50,659 nt of DNA, from positions 1 through 50,659 of the forward strand of contig JAGVLX010000060.1 in NCBI GenBank assembly GCA_020054065.1, given 5' to 3'. Positions 7,528 to 16,644 of the stretch are shown here, one piece after another. The notes under the pieces are model-generated. The model saw only the letters and a program-made list of their open reading frames with translations. It was not told the origin of the DNA and did not search any database. Origin of the DNA: Parachlamydiales bacterium (GTDB lineage Bacteria; Chlamydiota; Chlamydiia; Chlamydiales; JAEYWL01). Made by a program: the position numbers and the translations under genes. Every line of letters starts with the position of its first letter. Within the stretch, counting starts at the first letter, position 1.

Positions 7528-8067
7528 ATGATGCAGAAAGAAAAGAAACTATATGCCGTCTATTTAGGAGGAAAAGCTCCTAGATCAAACATTGAGCTCC
7601 ACGATGTCGTATTTGTGGTTGGGGACTCTTTAGAAGAGACCTATCCGAAACTGAAAGCGAAGTGGTTTGCTTATCCAGAAAAAACCCCGCATATTGATTC
7701 CTATATGGAATTGACGCATGTGGACGGTTTTCAAATTAAGTTAGTTCAAGGTAAGAGAAATAATGGTAGTCACAAACTGTATTTTATTAATTTTGGCGGT
7801 TACCTCGAGAATTTATTCGGCGAAGTCCATCAGTCCGCATTCTATGTCGCGAAGGATCCTGCTGAGGCCACGCAAAAAGCGCGAAAAGAGCTATGCCTGG
7901 GTTTAGAACAAACGCATCTGGATGATCGTTTAGACGTCGAAAATCTCGTTGCGTTCGATGTTGACGATATTCTGGAAATGACCCATGTGGATGGCTATCA
8001 CTTTGAATTCATTCCCACCGAAGTCAAAACTAAGCCGATTCCCATCTCAGGCAATATAAGGCTTTGA
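7528..8067 (+). CDS. DUF1543 domain protein (two repeats)
   Basis: 179 residues. The N-terminal half carries the DUF1543 signature LYAVYLGGKAPRSNIELHD followed by VFVVGDSLEETYPKLKAKW and HIDSYMELTHVDGF; the second half repeats the pattern (LYFINFGGY, then AFYVAKDPAEATQKARKEL and EMTHVDGYHFEF), so it is an internal duplication. The domain's function is not known. It is a soluble protein without a signal peptide. A TTAGGAG site precedes the ATG pair at 7528/7531. It is convergent with the OXA-like gene. Confidence 0.85.
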   Translation: MMQKEKKLYAVYLGGKAPRSNIELHDVVFVVGDSLEETYPKLKAKWFAYPEKTPHIDSYMELTHVDGFQIKLVQGKRNNGSHKLYFINFGGYLENLFGEVHQSAFYVAKDPAEATQKARKELCLGLEQTHLDDRLDVENLVAFDVDDILEMTHVDGYHFEFIPTEVKTKPIPISGNIRL

Positions 8068-8103
8068 AAAGTTTTATTTAATTCCTAGTTGCTCCTATCT
8101 ATT

Positions 8104-8859
8104 TCACTGCACAAGATGCTTTAGCAGTTGTTTGACTCGTGGAATGGGTTGATGATAAAAATCAATCTCGCGCATTTGATAAGCAAATGGAAAGAACGTA
8201 TTCCCATTCTCGATCCATCCGACGAACCAAGTCACTTTTAAGTGACTGCCATCTTGTTGATCAGTCGTGCCACCTCCTGTTTTCCCGTATAATTTCCATC
8301 CACCGGACAATTCCTCCTTAAATAAAAGCGCCTTTGTCATGTGTATAGCATTCGTTGAAATAGGAAACTTTCCATGGATCATTTTTTGGATGAATTCTAC
8401 TTGCTCCTTTGGCGAAATTTTAAGGGAAGAACTTACCCATGCTGGTTTCATCGGTCCAGGATTTGCCAATCCTGCAGACATGTCCTGATTCCCATATTCG
8501 AAGAGTGTTAAATACTGTTGGATGGCTTCCAAGCCTAATTTTAATGCTGTGAGCTTAGAATACCAGACGCAGGATCGCGTCATCCACGACTGAGGGGTCT
8601 GAGAAGTTTTCCATGCATCTGATTGATCGTCATAACCTTCTTGAAACTCCAATATCGGTGTCTTTTCATCCTTTAACACCCCGGCATCATAAGCCATCAA
8701 GCTTAAGGCAATATTGAAGGAACATGCAGGAGTCACCCGTTCACTGAGATTAGGGCCAAACTCTAAAATTGTTGCACTTGTATTCCCATGGATAAGAATG
8801 AAATTCTCCTCGCCAACCAAATAAAAAGGAGAAAGTCCAAAAAACATCAATAGAAGCAA
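8104..8859 (-). CDS. Class D beta-lactamase-like protein with substituted active site
   Basis: 251 residues that match OXA-type enzymes through almost their whole length: S96-C-V98, FEYGNQD (YGN 122-124), SSLKISPKEQVEF, KTG 193-195 and VTWFVGWIENG are all in place. However, the S-x-x-K active-site motif expected at residues 46-49 reads C-S-F-N (context RVTPACSFNIALS): the nucleophilic Ser is Cys and the carbamylated Lys is Asn. Normal acylation-deacylation should therefore fail. The start is also odd: only TTG (8859) or an internal ATG (8847) is available, and upstream in-frame codons back to a stop encode K-S-F-F-I-R, which would complete a normal signal peptide but lacks an ATG. It is either a decaying gene or a repurposed penicillin-recognising protein. 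Confidence 0.8.
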   Translation of the reverse strand: MLLLMFFGLSPFYLVGEENFILIHGNTSATILEFGPNLSERVTPACSFNIALSLMAYDAGVLKDEKTPILEFQEGYDDQSDAWKTSQTPQSWMTRSCVWYSKLTALKLGLEAIQQYLTLFEYGNQDMSAGLANPGPMKPAWVSSSLKISPKEQVEFIQKMIHGKFPISTNAIHMTKALLFKEELSGGWKLYGKTGGGTTDQQDGSHLKVTWFVGWIENGNTFFPFAYQMREIDFYHQPIPRVKQLLKHLVQ

Positions 8860-9119
8860 TAGGGTTCGTATAAAAAAACTCTTTTAAAATTCGTTAGGGA
8901 AGGTCCACATAGATGTAGGACTACACAGAATAACATGCGGAAAGGAAGAATCAAAATAGATTAACACTGATCATATGCGGCGTGATCCCGAAGACAATGA
9001 AGGGAGTGGGCCACTGGCCCTTTGGCGATTGAATCTTCTAAAAAATCATTCAAAATTTTGATTGGGAAAATTTAGCGTCTGCTCTAGATTTGCGATAAAA
9101 ATTAACAAAAGATTTCCTA

Positions 9120-9981
9120 ATGAAAATTTTTTTTCTTGTTCTTCCAATCATTTTGGCGATGGCGCCTATCATAGGGATAGTGGCAAACGAAACAACTGAT
9201 AGAGAAATCCACCTTACTTTAGACGATTGTTTATTTGTTAAGTATCCTGTTCCCCAAAAGGGGATTGTATGTTCAAATTATGAACGCGCTTTAAGACTCT
9301 CTGAAAAGCTTAGCAACTCAACCATGCATAAATGCTCTTGGGATCCATTTGTCGTTATTGGGGATTACAAAGGTGAGAAAATTTTTATAGCATGTGCTTC
9401 GGTTGGTACAGGCTCAGGTCTTCTTTTTACGGAACTTTTCGTTGCGGGGGCCAAATACATCGTTCGATATGGGTCGGATGACGTTAAAATGCCCCCAGAG
9501 TCAGACGCATATCTTGTGAAAATTGTAGATGAAGCAGACAACCTATATGGATTTAACCTGCAGAGTGGAGTGCCTCCAGAAGAGTGGGGGCAATCGGTCA
9601 AAGCATCTCCTGAGATTGTCAAAGCGTTGATCTCAACTGCGGAATCAAAAAAATTAATTATGAGATGAGAGTTTGCCATCATCTTGAGAATTATCATGGT
9701 CTTCGCTCTCCTGATAAATTTTCCGCTGAGAGAGCTAAACGTTTACAGGCTATTTTGGAAGAACTTAAAAAAATCTTAAGCCGGCAAGTTTTGATATGGA
9801 GACTGCGGTTTTGTTCCGAATAGCAAAGGATTTTAGATTGCATGCTGCTACTGTTTTGCAGACAGTGAAAAAAGAAAGCCCGAAGCTAAGTTCCTATGAA
9901 GGAGAAAATTTCCTACAGGCAAAGAAAGTAGAAGAAACAATATTCTTTGATTATGTTCTAGACGCACTTCTGAATATATAA
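9120..9981 (+). pseudogene. Nucleoside-phosphorylase-family pseudogene with two frameshifts
   Basis: Three consecutive reading frames join into one protein of the purine/uridine phosphorylase superfamily with an N-terminal signal-like segment. Frame one (9120-9668) has SVGTGSGLLFTELFVAGAKY and IVRYGSDD, the phosphate- and base-binding core. A tandem 5-bp duplication TGAGATGAGA (9661-9670) shifts it; frame two encodes RVCHHLENYHGLRSPDKFS. Loss of one A in the A7 run at 9767-9773 shifts it again; the last frame gives PASFDMETAVLFRIAKDF, containing the family's conserved M-E-T/S-A motif, and ends at 9981. Restoring both indels gives a continuous protein of about 285 residues, so the gene appears only recently disabled, unless the indels are sequencing errors. 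Confidence 0.75.
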
Positions 9982-10045
9982 ATTTGACTCATTCGTGAAT
10001 CCCAAATGTCTTTTGTTTAGCTGAGCATGAGCGAGGCTTTGGGAG

Positions 10046-10700
10046 GTGCGTCTGGTATGACGTTAAACTAGCAGGTGAAAGTCCTGTACGGACCCGACAA
10101 GGGGAACTGTTAGCCTAGGCAAGGGTGTCTTTCGTGAGGGAGAATCTGAAGAAAGCTGATGGCAAAATGCTGGACCAACAAACAGGAATCACATATGAGG
10201 CAGAAGCATTGGATAAGGGTGCCTCCTACCCCTAAGTCCTATACTTGTACGGAAAATGCTTATGTAAATGTGGTGGTCGAAGCAGGAAAGTTTAACGGAT
10301 TACCCAGAGAGAGCTGTATTCAGGCGCGACTAATACCCGACAAAGAAGGGGAACGACGAGCTAGCGGTGTCTTGGAAAGACGACGTGAACGATACAGCAG
10401 TCAGCAGACGACATAGTAGACATTAACTTGTTAGTGTTGAAGGTCCGAACATAAAACTGAGGAGACTGAAATTTCGATGACAGCAGAAAACTGCAGAAAA
10501 GTAGACATGGCTAAAGCCCAAGCAACAAGTAGCGAGCGGAACTTGCAAAAGTATGCAGAAGGCGCAGTGGCTGTTACGGCAAAGACAGAACAATCTTCTC
10601 TACCAGGTCGAGCCTAGGGAACATTTTATGAACCGCCGTATACGGAAAACCGTATGTGCGGTGGTGTGGAAGAACGGGGCGAAAGCCTCTCCTATCCGAT
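10046..10700 (+). mobile_element. Group II intron remnant lacking its reverse transcriptase/maturase
   Basis: The 5' boundary GTGCG (10046) and the downstream GGTGAAAGTCC domain-I segment are typical of bacterial group II introns. Domain V is visible at about 10630-10666: ACCGCCGTATACGG, an AAAA loop, then CCGTATGTGCGGTGGT, including a CGC triad like that of group IIC introns. Domain VI follows, ending CCTATCCGAT at about 10700. Only ~655 nt separate the ends, too short for a ~400-codon reverse transcriptase, and none of its motifs is present. Domain IV is therefore deleted, and the intron could move or splice only with a maturase in trans. No interrupted gene is evident in the flanks. Confidence 0.8.
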
Positions 10701-10703
10701 TAT

Positions 10704-10811
10704 GGTAACTTGTTACCGCTTTGTTTAGCGTGACTTGTCACGCGTCAAGAAGAATTCGTCATCCAATACGCGCGACGAGTCGCGCTATTGAAAGCGGTAA
10801 CAAGTTACCGC
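10704..10811. repeat. Paired REP-like palindromes
   Basis: GGTAACTTGTTACCGCTTT (10704-10722) and its exact reverse complement (10791-10809) flank about 70 bp that holds further palindromes (GCGTGACTTGTCACGC; GCGCGACGAGTCGCGC). The right half continues CGCACTCCAAA, the same core as the palindromes at 29087 and 38700. It lies between the intron and ssrA and is noncoding. Confidence 0.7.
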
Positions 10812-10941
10812 ACTCCAAATGGAGCTCGGGATTCGTACACAATTTTATGTGTATGCAATAACTTTTTGATCAGAAAGACCGGCAATCGTGACGACAACAT
10901 TTATGGGAGTCCAGAGGGCCACTAGCCCTTTGGTGGGGATT

Positions 10942-10964
10942 ATCAAGGGGCAAAGCCCCTTGAT
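10942..10964 (-). terminator. Hairpin directly after ssrA
   Basis: ATCAAGGGGC, AAA loop, GCCCCTTGAT is a perfect 10-bp stem that begins at the base after the tmRNA discriminator. There is no T-run, so it may be a processing or stabilising 3' trailer hairpin rather than a classical intrinsic terminator. Confidence 0.6.
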
Positions 10965-11391
10965 TGGAGGTGGAGAGAATTGAACTCTCGTCCTAAGCGA
11001 ACTCCCTATTGATATCTACATGCATAGTGTCCTGAAAATTATGCTAGCTTTGATGCAGGGCACGCCACTAGGAGCTAGCAGGCTTCATTTGATCTCGATG
11101 ATCCAACCTAGAAGCCGGCGGGTGGATCATCATACCAAGATTGATGACGGTCGTTCTTTAGTCCTTGGTCTAACCTCAGGCGACCGGTGCTGTTAAGCGG
11201 TTAGGCTTAAGCAGCAGCTGCAGCAGGTGCAAATTCGTTGGCTCGGAAGTCAACGCCTTTAACAACTGTTGAGCCGAAGTCTACAAAGTACTTCTTGGCA
11301 TTTAATGTTTTACCGGTTTTTTAAGGAGGCCAACCGATATCCTCCGCATGCAACCAATGCTTTGTTCCCTAGTCGAAACCGTGACACCCCC
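10965..11391 (-). ncRNA. ssrA: tmRNA (ssrA)
   Basis: Rescues stalled ribosomes by trans-translation with SmpB. Read on the minus strand, the 5' end is GGGGGTGTCACGGTTTCGAC (11391 down), the universal tmRNA start, and the 3' end has the T-arm and acceptor GAGTTCAATTCTCTCCACC, which pairs CACCTCC with GGGGGTG. No CCA is encoded after the discriminator. The tag frame ends RANEFAPAAAAA and stops at 11207-11209. If it resumes at the GCC at 11299 the tag is 30 residues, beginning AKKYFVDF; that is longer than common bacterial tags (8-25). Length is about 427 nt, within the one-piece tmRNA range. Confidence 0.93.
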
Positions 11392-11424
11392 GAAAATTGG
11401 ATTTTGTCGATTGTTTACGGCTTA

Positions 11425-11430
11425 ATTATA
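11425..11430 (-). promoter_or_regulatory. Possible -10 element of ssrA
   Basis: TATAAT on the minus strand, about 34 bases upstream of the tmRNA 5' end. No convincing -35 was found at the expected distance, so this is tentative. Confidence 0.35.
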
Positions 11431-11533
11431 GCATGGTAGGTGTTTTTTAGCTAGGGATGGCGTATAATGGGGGAAATGGGTAAAATTGCAGGTTTCTTCG
11501 TTATATCTTAAGGTTTAGAGGATTTTAGTCATT

Positions 11534-14500
11534 ATGTTTGAAGAATTGCGGCAAGAGACGATCGATGAGCGGGAATTGGGAGTATTGCGTTATTGGCAGG
11601 AGGGGAAGTTATTTGAGCGGTCGATTGAGCATCGCAAACATGCGCCGGCGTTTACGTTTTATGATGGACCGCCGTTTGCGACGGGGCTGCCGCATTATGG
11701 GCATTTATTAGCTGGGACAATCAAGGATGTGATTCCGCGCTATAAGACGATGAAGGGATATTATGTGCCGCGTCGCTTTGGGTGGGACTGCCATGGGCTG
11801 CCGGTGGAGCAGGAGATTGAGAAGTCATTTAATTTGACCGGTGCGTCGGTGATTGAGCAGTTTGGGATCGCGAATTTCAATGAAGAGTGCCGCAAGATTG
11901 TGATGCGTTATACCTCGGAGTGGCGTTCGACGGTGTTCCGGATGGGGCGTTGGGTCGATTTTGACAACTATTACCGCACGATGGACCGCAGCTATATGGA
12001 GTCCGTGTGGTGGGTGTTTAATGAGTTATATGACCGTGGCTTGATCTATGAAGGGTTTAAAGTCGTTCCCTATTCGGCAAAGCTGGGGACGCCGCTGTCG
12101 AACTTTGAGGCGTCGGAGAATTATAAAGATGTGGACGATCCCTCGTTGACAGTGATGTTTACGTTGAAGGATGAACCGCAAACGTCACTGCTGATCTGGA
12201 CTACGACTCCTTGGACGTTGATCTCCAATTTGGCCATTATGGTTGGTCCTGAAATTGAGTATGTAAAAATCAAAGACAACGCTTCGGGTAAACACTATAT
12301 ATTGGCTAAGGCACGGTTAGAAGCTAATTTTCCGGATGCCGCAACCTATGCGATTGTTGAAAGTTTCAAAGGATCAGCGTTGGAAGGAAAGAAATATGTG
12401 CCGCTGTTCTCCTATTTTGCAGACCGCGACCAGTTAGGCGCCTTCCGGGTTATCTTGGACGACAACGTGACCATCGAGGATGGGACAGGGCTTGTGCATA
12501 CCGCTCCGGCATTTGGCGAAGCAGACTTTTATGCGTGCCAGCGCGCGGGGATTGAGTTAGTGTGTCCGGTGGACAACAACTGCCGGTTTACGGCGGAGAT
12601 CCCGGAGTACGAAGGGTTGTTTGTCAAAGATGCGGACAAGGATATCATCCGCAAGCTTAAAAAAGAGGGGCATGTATTCAAGCATGAAACCTTGCGCCAC
12701 CGTTATCCATTCTGCTGGCGTTCCGATACCCCATTAATTTACCGTGCGGTTAGAGCGTGGTATGTAGCCGTTGAAAAGATCAAAGACGCGATGTTGCGGG
12801 CGAACCAGCAAATCCACTGGGTGCCCGATCACATCAAGTTTGGCCGTTTTGGCAAATGGCTGGAAGGGGCGCGTGATTGGAACATCAGCCGAAACCGATA
12901 CTGGGGGACACCGATCCCGTTGTGGCGTGCGGAAGATGGCACGATTATCTCGATCGGGACGATTGCCGATCTGGAAAAACGGGTTGGAAAAAAGCTTGAC
13001 GATATCCATCGTCATTTAATTGACGACTTGACTTTTGTTGAAAACGGCAAAACCTTTAAAAGAATTACCGAGGTGTTCGATTGCTGGTTTGATACGGGAT
13101 CGATGCCGTATGCGCAAATCCATTATCCGTTTGAAAATCGCGAATTTTTTGAAAACAATTTCCCCGCCGATTTTATCGGCGAGGGGATTGATCAGACCCG
13201 TGGATGGTTTTATACGCTGACGATTATTGCAGCAGCTTTATTTGACAAACCGGCATTCAAAAACGTGATCGTGAACGGCATCATCTTGGCTGAGGATGGT
13301 GCTAAGATGTCCAAACGGCTGCGTAACTATCCAGATCCTAATGAAGTGATCCACAAGTATGGTGCGGATGCTGTCCGCCTTTATATGTTAGATAGTCCGG
13401 TCGCTCGTGCCGATGATTTATGCTTTTCAGAACGGGGTGTCGAACTGGTTTTGCGTCAGGTGTTGATCCCGCTGTGGAACGCTTATAGCTTTTTCATTAC
13501 CTATGCGCGGATTTACAAATGGACACCGCCGGAGGCATTCAACAAGCCGGATGCGATGATCGACCGCTGGATCTTATCTTTACTCAATCGGCTCATCAAA
13601 GACGTCGAAGATGGACTAGACGCGTATGATCTTAGCCGCTCGGTGAAGCCGTTTGTCGGGTTTGTTGATCAGTTGACGAACTGGTATATCCGCCGTTCCC
13701 GCCGCCGTTTTTGGGAAGATCAAGATTCTCCCGACCGGCAACAAGCGTTTGCGACTCTGTATCAGGTTTTAATTGGGCTATCTAAGATCGCTGCGCCGTT
13801 CATTCCGTTTATTACCGAATCGATCTATTCCAATTTACGCACGAAAACGATGCCGGAATCGGTGCACCTATGCGACTTCCCTTCATATGATTCCCATTTG
13901 CGTGACATTCATTTAGAGGAAGTGATGGCTGCGGTACAAACAGCTGTCAGCTTAGGCCATAGCTTGCGCAAGGAGCATAAGTTGAAAGTCAGACAGCCGC
14001 TGCCGGCAGCCCACATTGTTTCACCGGAACAAAAAATTCTAAATTTCTTGGCGGAACAACAGCATTTAATTGCCGATGAATTGAATGTCAAAGCCGTGGA
14101 TTTTAGCTCAGACGAAAAAACGTTGGTGGTGTTGAAGGCTAAGCCGAATTTCCGGGTTCTGGGCAAGAAGGTGGGTAAACTGATGAAAGCGGCGCAAACG
14201 GCTATCGAAGCGCTGGATCAAAAAGAGCTTGCGGGCTTGCGCAATGGACAAAACATCACGATTAATCTGGAAGGGGAACCGGTTGAACTCACTCCTGAAG
14301 ATGTGCAAGTGGACCGGATCGTGCACGAGGGGGTCATTGCGGCGAATGAAGGCGCGATTACCCTTGCGTTGGATACAGCGTTGAATGATGAGCTCATTAA
14401 AGAAGGTCTTGCCCGCGAGATTGTCAACAAAATCAACACCATGCGCCGTGAAGGGGGGTTTGATGTGACTGACCGGATTCGGGTGAAGATCCAATCCACT

Positions 14501-14647
14501 CCAAAAGTCTCGCAGTGTTATCAACAATACAAAGAGTACATTGATAGTGAAGTGCTATCTGTGGAAACGAAGTTTGAGAACACCAGCGGCATGGAGTGGG
14601 ATCTCAATGGCGAACCGGCGGTCATCAGCCTCGTCAAAGTCAAATAA
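11534..14647 (+). CDS. ileS: Isoleucyl-tRNA synthetase
   Basis: 1037 residues, the size of the longer (eukaryote-like) IleRS type. The class I signature is HYGH within FYDGPPFATGLPHYGHLLAG, followed by GWDCHGLPVE. The CP1 editing domain contains IWTTTPWTLISNLAIMV, and the second catalytic signature is GAKMSKRLRNYPDP (KMSKR). The C-terminal anticodon-binding region starts near DRWILSLLNRL. It charges tRNA-Ile with isoleucine in the cytosol and is essential. GAGGA precedes the ATG by 10 bases. The gene is divergent from ssrA and appears monocistronic, followed by a facing-repeat pair. Confidence 0.97.
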   Translation: MFEELRQETIDERELGVLRYWQEGKLFERSIEHRKHAPAFTFYDGPPFATGLPHYGHLLAGTIKDVIPRYKTMKGYYVPRRFGWDCHGLPVEQEIEKSFNLTGASVIEQFGIANFNEECRKIVMRYTSEWRSTVFRMGRWVDFDNYYRTMDRSYMESVWWVFNELYDRGLIYEGFKVVPYSAKLGTPLSNFEASENYKDVDDPSLTVMFTLKDEPQTSLLIWTTTPWTLISNLAIMVGPEIEYVKIKDNASGKHYILAKARLEANFPDAATYAIVESFKGSALEGKKYVPLFSYFADRDQLGAFRVILDDNVTIEDGTGLVHTAPAFGEADFYACQRAGIELVCPVDNNCRFTAEIPEYEGLFVKDADKDIIRKLKKEGHVFKHETLRHRYPFCWRSDTPLIYRAVRAWYVAVEKIKDAMLRANQQIHWVPDHIKFGRFGKWLEGARDWNISRNRYWGTPIPLWRAEDGTIISIGTIADLEKRVGKKLDDIHRHLIDDLTFVENGKTFKRITEVFDCWFDTGSMPYAQIHYPFENREFFENNFPADFIGEGIDQTRGWFYTLTIIAAALFDKPAFKNVIVNGIILAEDGAKMSKRLRNYPDPNEVIHKYGADAVRLYMLDSPVARADDLCFSERGVELVLRQVLIPLWNAYSFFITYARIYKWTPPEAFNKPDAMIDRWILSLLNRLIKDVEDGLDAYDLSRSVKPFVGFVDQLTNWYIRRSRRRFWEDQDSPDRQQAFATLYQVLIGLSKIAAPFIPFITESIYSNLRTKTMPESVHLCDFPSYDSHLRDIHLEEVMAAVQTAVSLGHSLRKEHKLKVRQPLPAAHIVSPEQKILNFLAEQQHLIADELNVKAVDFSSDEKTLVVLKAKPNFRVLGKKVGKLMKAAQTAIEALDQKELAGLRNGQNITINLEGEPVELTPEDVQVDRIVHEGVIAANEGAITLALDTALNDELIKEGLAREIVNKINTMRREGGFDVTDRIRVKIQSTPKVSQCYQQYKEYIDSEVLSVETKFENTSGMEWDLNGEPAVISLVKVK

Positions 14648-14678
14648 GTGAATAGGCGAACGGCATGCGACAAAATAA

Positions 14679-14780
14679 AATTACCACAGAGTCACAGAGG
14701 AAAAACTAAATCAATAGTTGCTTTAGACTCTTGTTAATTTTTTGGTTTTTCTCAGTGCCTCTGTGTCTCTGTGGTTAATT
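14679..14780. repeat. Facing CACAGAG arrays (empty inverted pair)
   Basis: The left array (14679-14706) has two CACAGAG units followed by GGAAAAAC; the right array (14743-14780) has GTTTTTC followed by CTCAGTGC, CTCTGTGT and CTCTGTGG. The arms are imperfect reverse complements about 36 bp apart, with no ORF between. Transcribed, they would form a long hairpin. Confidence 0.75.
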
Positions 14781-14817
14781 CCCTATTGTGAATATTACAC
14801 TGTCGTTTTACACTTGA

Positions 14818-15729
14818 GTGATGCTGACGGTGTTTTATGTATTGACGGCAGCTTGTTGCGCAGCGTTGTCGAACTATTTTATGCGCAAAAATCTTGATCG
14901 CAAGGGGTCGATTAACGGTTTCTTGCTTGCGCTCTATACCCTTTCCTTGACTGTTGCCGTTGGGATCAACCATCAAATTTTTTCAATCCCTTGGAATCCC
15001 CTTGTCTTTACTGCTGGCGGGTTTGTGGGGGCTTTAAATATCCTGCTGATGCTCGTCACAGCAATGGCATTATTGCGCGGTCCGGCAGGACTCACCTTTG
15101 CATTTCAAAACAGCGGATCGGTGTTTCCTGCAGTTTTCTTATTTCTCCTTTTTGGGTCAGCTTATGGATTTATCTTGAATCAATGGATGATTTTTGGGTT
15201 GATCATTGTATTGGTGGGACTATTCTGGGCCGCTGAGACAACCCGTCAACCCGCTGCCATGAAAAGGCATTCTTCCTGGATCTATTTTGCGCTCATGATT
15301 TTTGCCATTCAAACCGTGGCTTTGACGCTGATGCAGTGGCGGTGTCTTTTATATGTCACCAATGAACCCCACGCTCTTATTCCTATCACCTGCGACGTCA
15401 GTCAAGACGGTTGGTTTATGCCGGCCATGTTTAGTGTTGCGTTAGCGCTGCAAATTGGACTGTTAGTGATCTCAGGGGAAAAACCTCGTTGGTTTGAACT
15501 GGCGTTCGGCGGTTTTGCTGGAGTCGCCAATGCTGGTTCAACTTTTTTCTTACTTTTAGCCACACCCATTGCGACTCCTCAGGAAAAAGTGATTATTTTT
15601 CCCTTGTTTGCCGTGGGGGTGATCTTGCTGTGCAATCTTTGGAGCCGTGTGCTCTATCAAGAACCCGTCAACTGGCGAGCTAACGCCCTCTGTTGTTCCG
15701 GTATCTTTATCGCATCAATTAATAATTAA
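14818..15729 (+). CDS. DMT/EamA-superfamily membrane transporter
   Basis: About 302 residues with roughly ten hydrophobic segments, the pattern of drug/metabolite transporters: N-terminal LTVFYVLTAACCAALSNYF, then pairs of helices with small polar loops. The QNSGSVFPAVFLFLLFGSAY segment resembles the conserved end of the first EamA repeat. The start is GTG at 14818 or ATG at 14821; no clear Shine-Dalgarno site is visible because the region comes out of the facing repeat. Substrate is unknown; chlamydial DMT proteins have been linked to uptake of amino acids, S-adenosylmethionine and nucleotide-like compounds. It seems to be a single-gene unit. Confidence 0.7.
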   Translation: MMLTVFYVLTAACCAALSNYFMRKNLDRKGSINGFLLALYTLSLTVAVGINHQIFSIPWNPLVFTAGGFVGALNILLMLVTAMALLRGPAGLTFAFQNSGSVFPAVFLFLLFGSAYGFILNQWMIFGLIIVLVGLFWAAETTRQPAAMKRHSSWIYFALMIFAIQTVALTLMQWRCLLYVTNEPHALIPITCDVSQDGWFMPAMFSVALALQIGLLVISGEKPRWFELAFGGFAGVANAGSTFFLLLATPIATPQEKVIIFPLFAVGVILLCNLWSRVLYQEPVNWRANALCCSGIFIASINN

Positions 15730-15816
15730 TATTTTATTAATATAATATTGAGGTTAATGCTAATATTTAGTAATATTTGCAGCTTAAACAATAATTGTAA
15801 TTAATAAAAGGTAGTT

Positions 15817-16404
15817 ATGGAAGGTGCTAGTTTAGATGTAATTGCAGCGGGAAGAAGAGGTGCTTATGTTCAAGGGATAGAGAATGAACGCGAGCGGCCA
15901 AGTGTTCCCAATCCTTGTCCCGTCACTGTGGCGAGAATTACCAATATTTTTAGTCAAACGCGGGAAGAGATCGCCAATTACTTATTTGGCGAGATTCATG
16001 GGATCGAGCCAGTTGTTATCCGAGTCGGTGCGCAGATTAGTTTCACTCAAGGGTTTTACGTTGGTCAGACGATCAGCGGTTTCCCGGATGGTAAAGGAAC
16101 AATGCTGTATCATGATGGATCGACCTATGAAGGGGAGTTTCGTTTAGGGAAGATCCATGGACTTGGGATGTTGATTTTGAAGAACAAAGACCTTTTTTTA
16201 GGTAACTGGAATGAAGGCATCTTGTCAGGCCCAGGATTATATAATGGTCATGACGGGTCTGCTTATGAAGGAGAGTTTGATAACGGACGCTTTCATGGAG
16301 AAGGATTCCATCGGGATAGTTTCGGCTATGTAAGAAAAGGGTTTTGGAAAAATGGGCTATTTATCTCCCCTCAAGAACCTCAACGTTTTTCAGTTAGCAC
16401 CTGA
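15817..16404 (+). CDS. MORN-repeat protein
   Basis: 195 residues. After a ~78-residue N-terminal region without known motifs come about four and a half 23-residue MORN repeats: GFYVGQTISGFPDGKG, STYEGEFRLGKIHGLG, DLFLGNWNEGILSGPG and SAYEGEFDNGRFHGEG, plus a partial YVRKGFWKNG. MORN repeats form a beta-hairpin ladder and often bind phospholipids or act as scaffolds; in intracellular bacteria they occur in secreted host-interacting proteins. There is no Sec signal. The ATG follows AAAAGGTAG. A host-directed role is inference from repeat type and lineage. Confidence 0.82.
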   Translation: MEGASLDVIAAGRRGAYVQGIENERERPSVPNPCPVTVARITNIFSQTREEIANYLFGEIHGIEPVVIRVGAQISFTQGFYVGQTISGFPDGKGTMLYHDGSTYEGEFRLGKIHGLGMLILKNKDLFLGNWNEGILSGPGLYNGHDGSAYEGEFDNGRFHGEGFHRDSFGYVRKGFWKNGLFISPQEPQRFSVST

Positions 16405-16450
16405 TCGATTTTTTAATACAGAGCGAAACAGGCCCATGGGCCTCTATTCA

Positions 16451-16525
16451 ATATAATTTTAACGTAAAGATAAATCCTTCTTTGCGTCTTTGCTCCTTTT
16501 GCATCCCTTTGCGTTAAAATTATAT
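16451..16525. repeat. Inverted repeat enclosing CTTTGCGTC-type units
   Basis: Nineteen-base arms (ATATAATTTTAACGTAAAG at 16451-16469, complement at 16507-16525 with one mismatch) enclose tandem CTTTGCGT, CTTTGCTC and TTTTGCATC units. A short perfect palindrome AGGCCCATGGGCCT lies just upstream at 16430-16443. Noncoding, between the MORN gene and xseA. Confidence 0.7.
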
Positions 16526-16644
16526 TTTCAGACATCGTCAAATCAATAACTCTCGAAGATCATACGATTTCTATGTTCTTAGGGTATTTTTTGCGATCGA
16601 GTGGCGGACTTGTCCTTAATGCGGTCATGCGTTAAGCTTTTTGC

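Noticed and set aside
10159-10416. 85-codon open frame inside the intron region
   Set aside because: It lies wholly within the group II intron RNA core, has no maturase motifs, and its sequence is better explained by intron structure.
16430-16443. AGGCCCATGGGCCT considered as a terminator of the MORN gene
   Set aside because: The palindrome has no loop and no T-run; kept only as a note in the neighbouring repeat entry.
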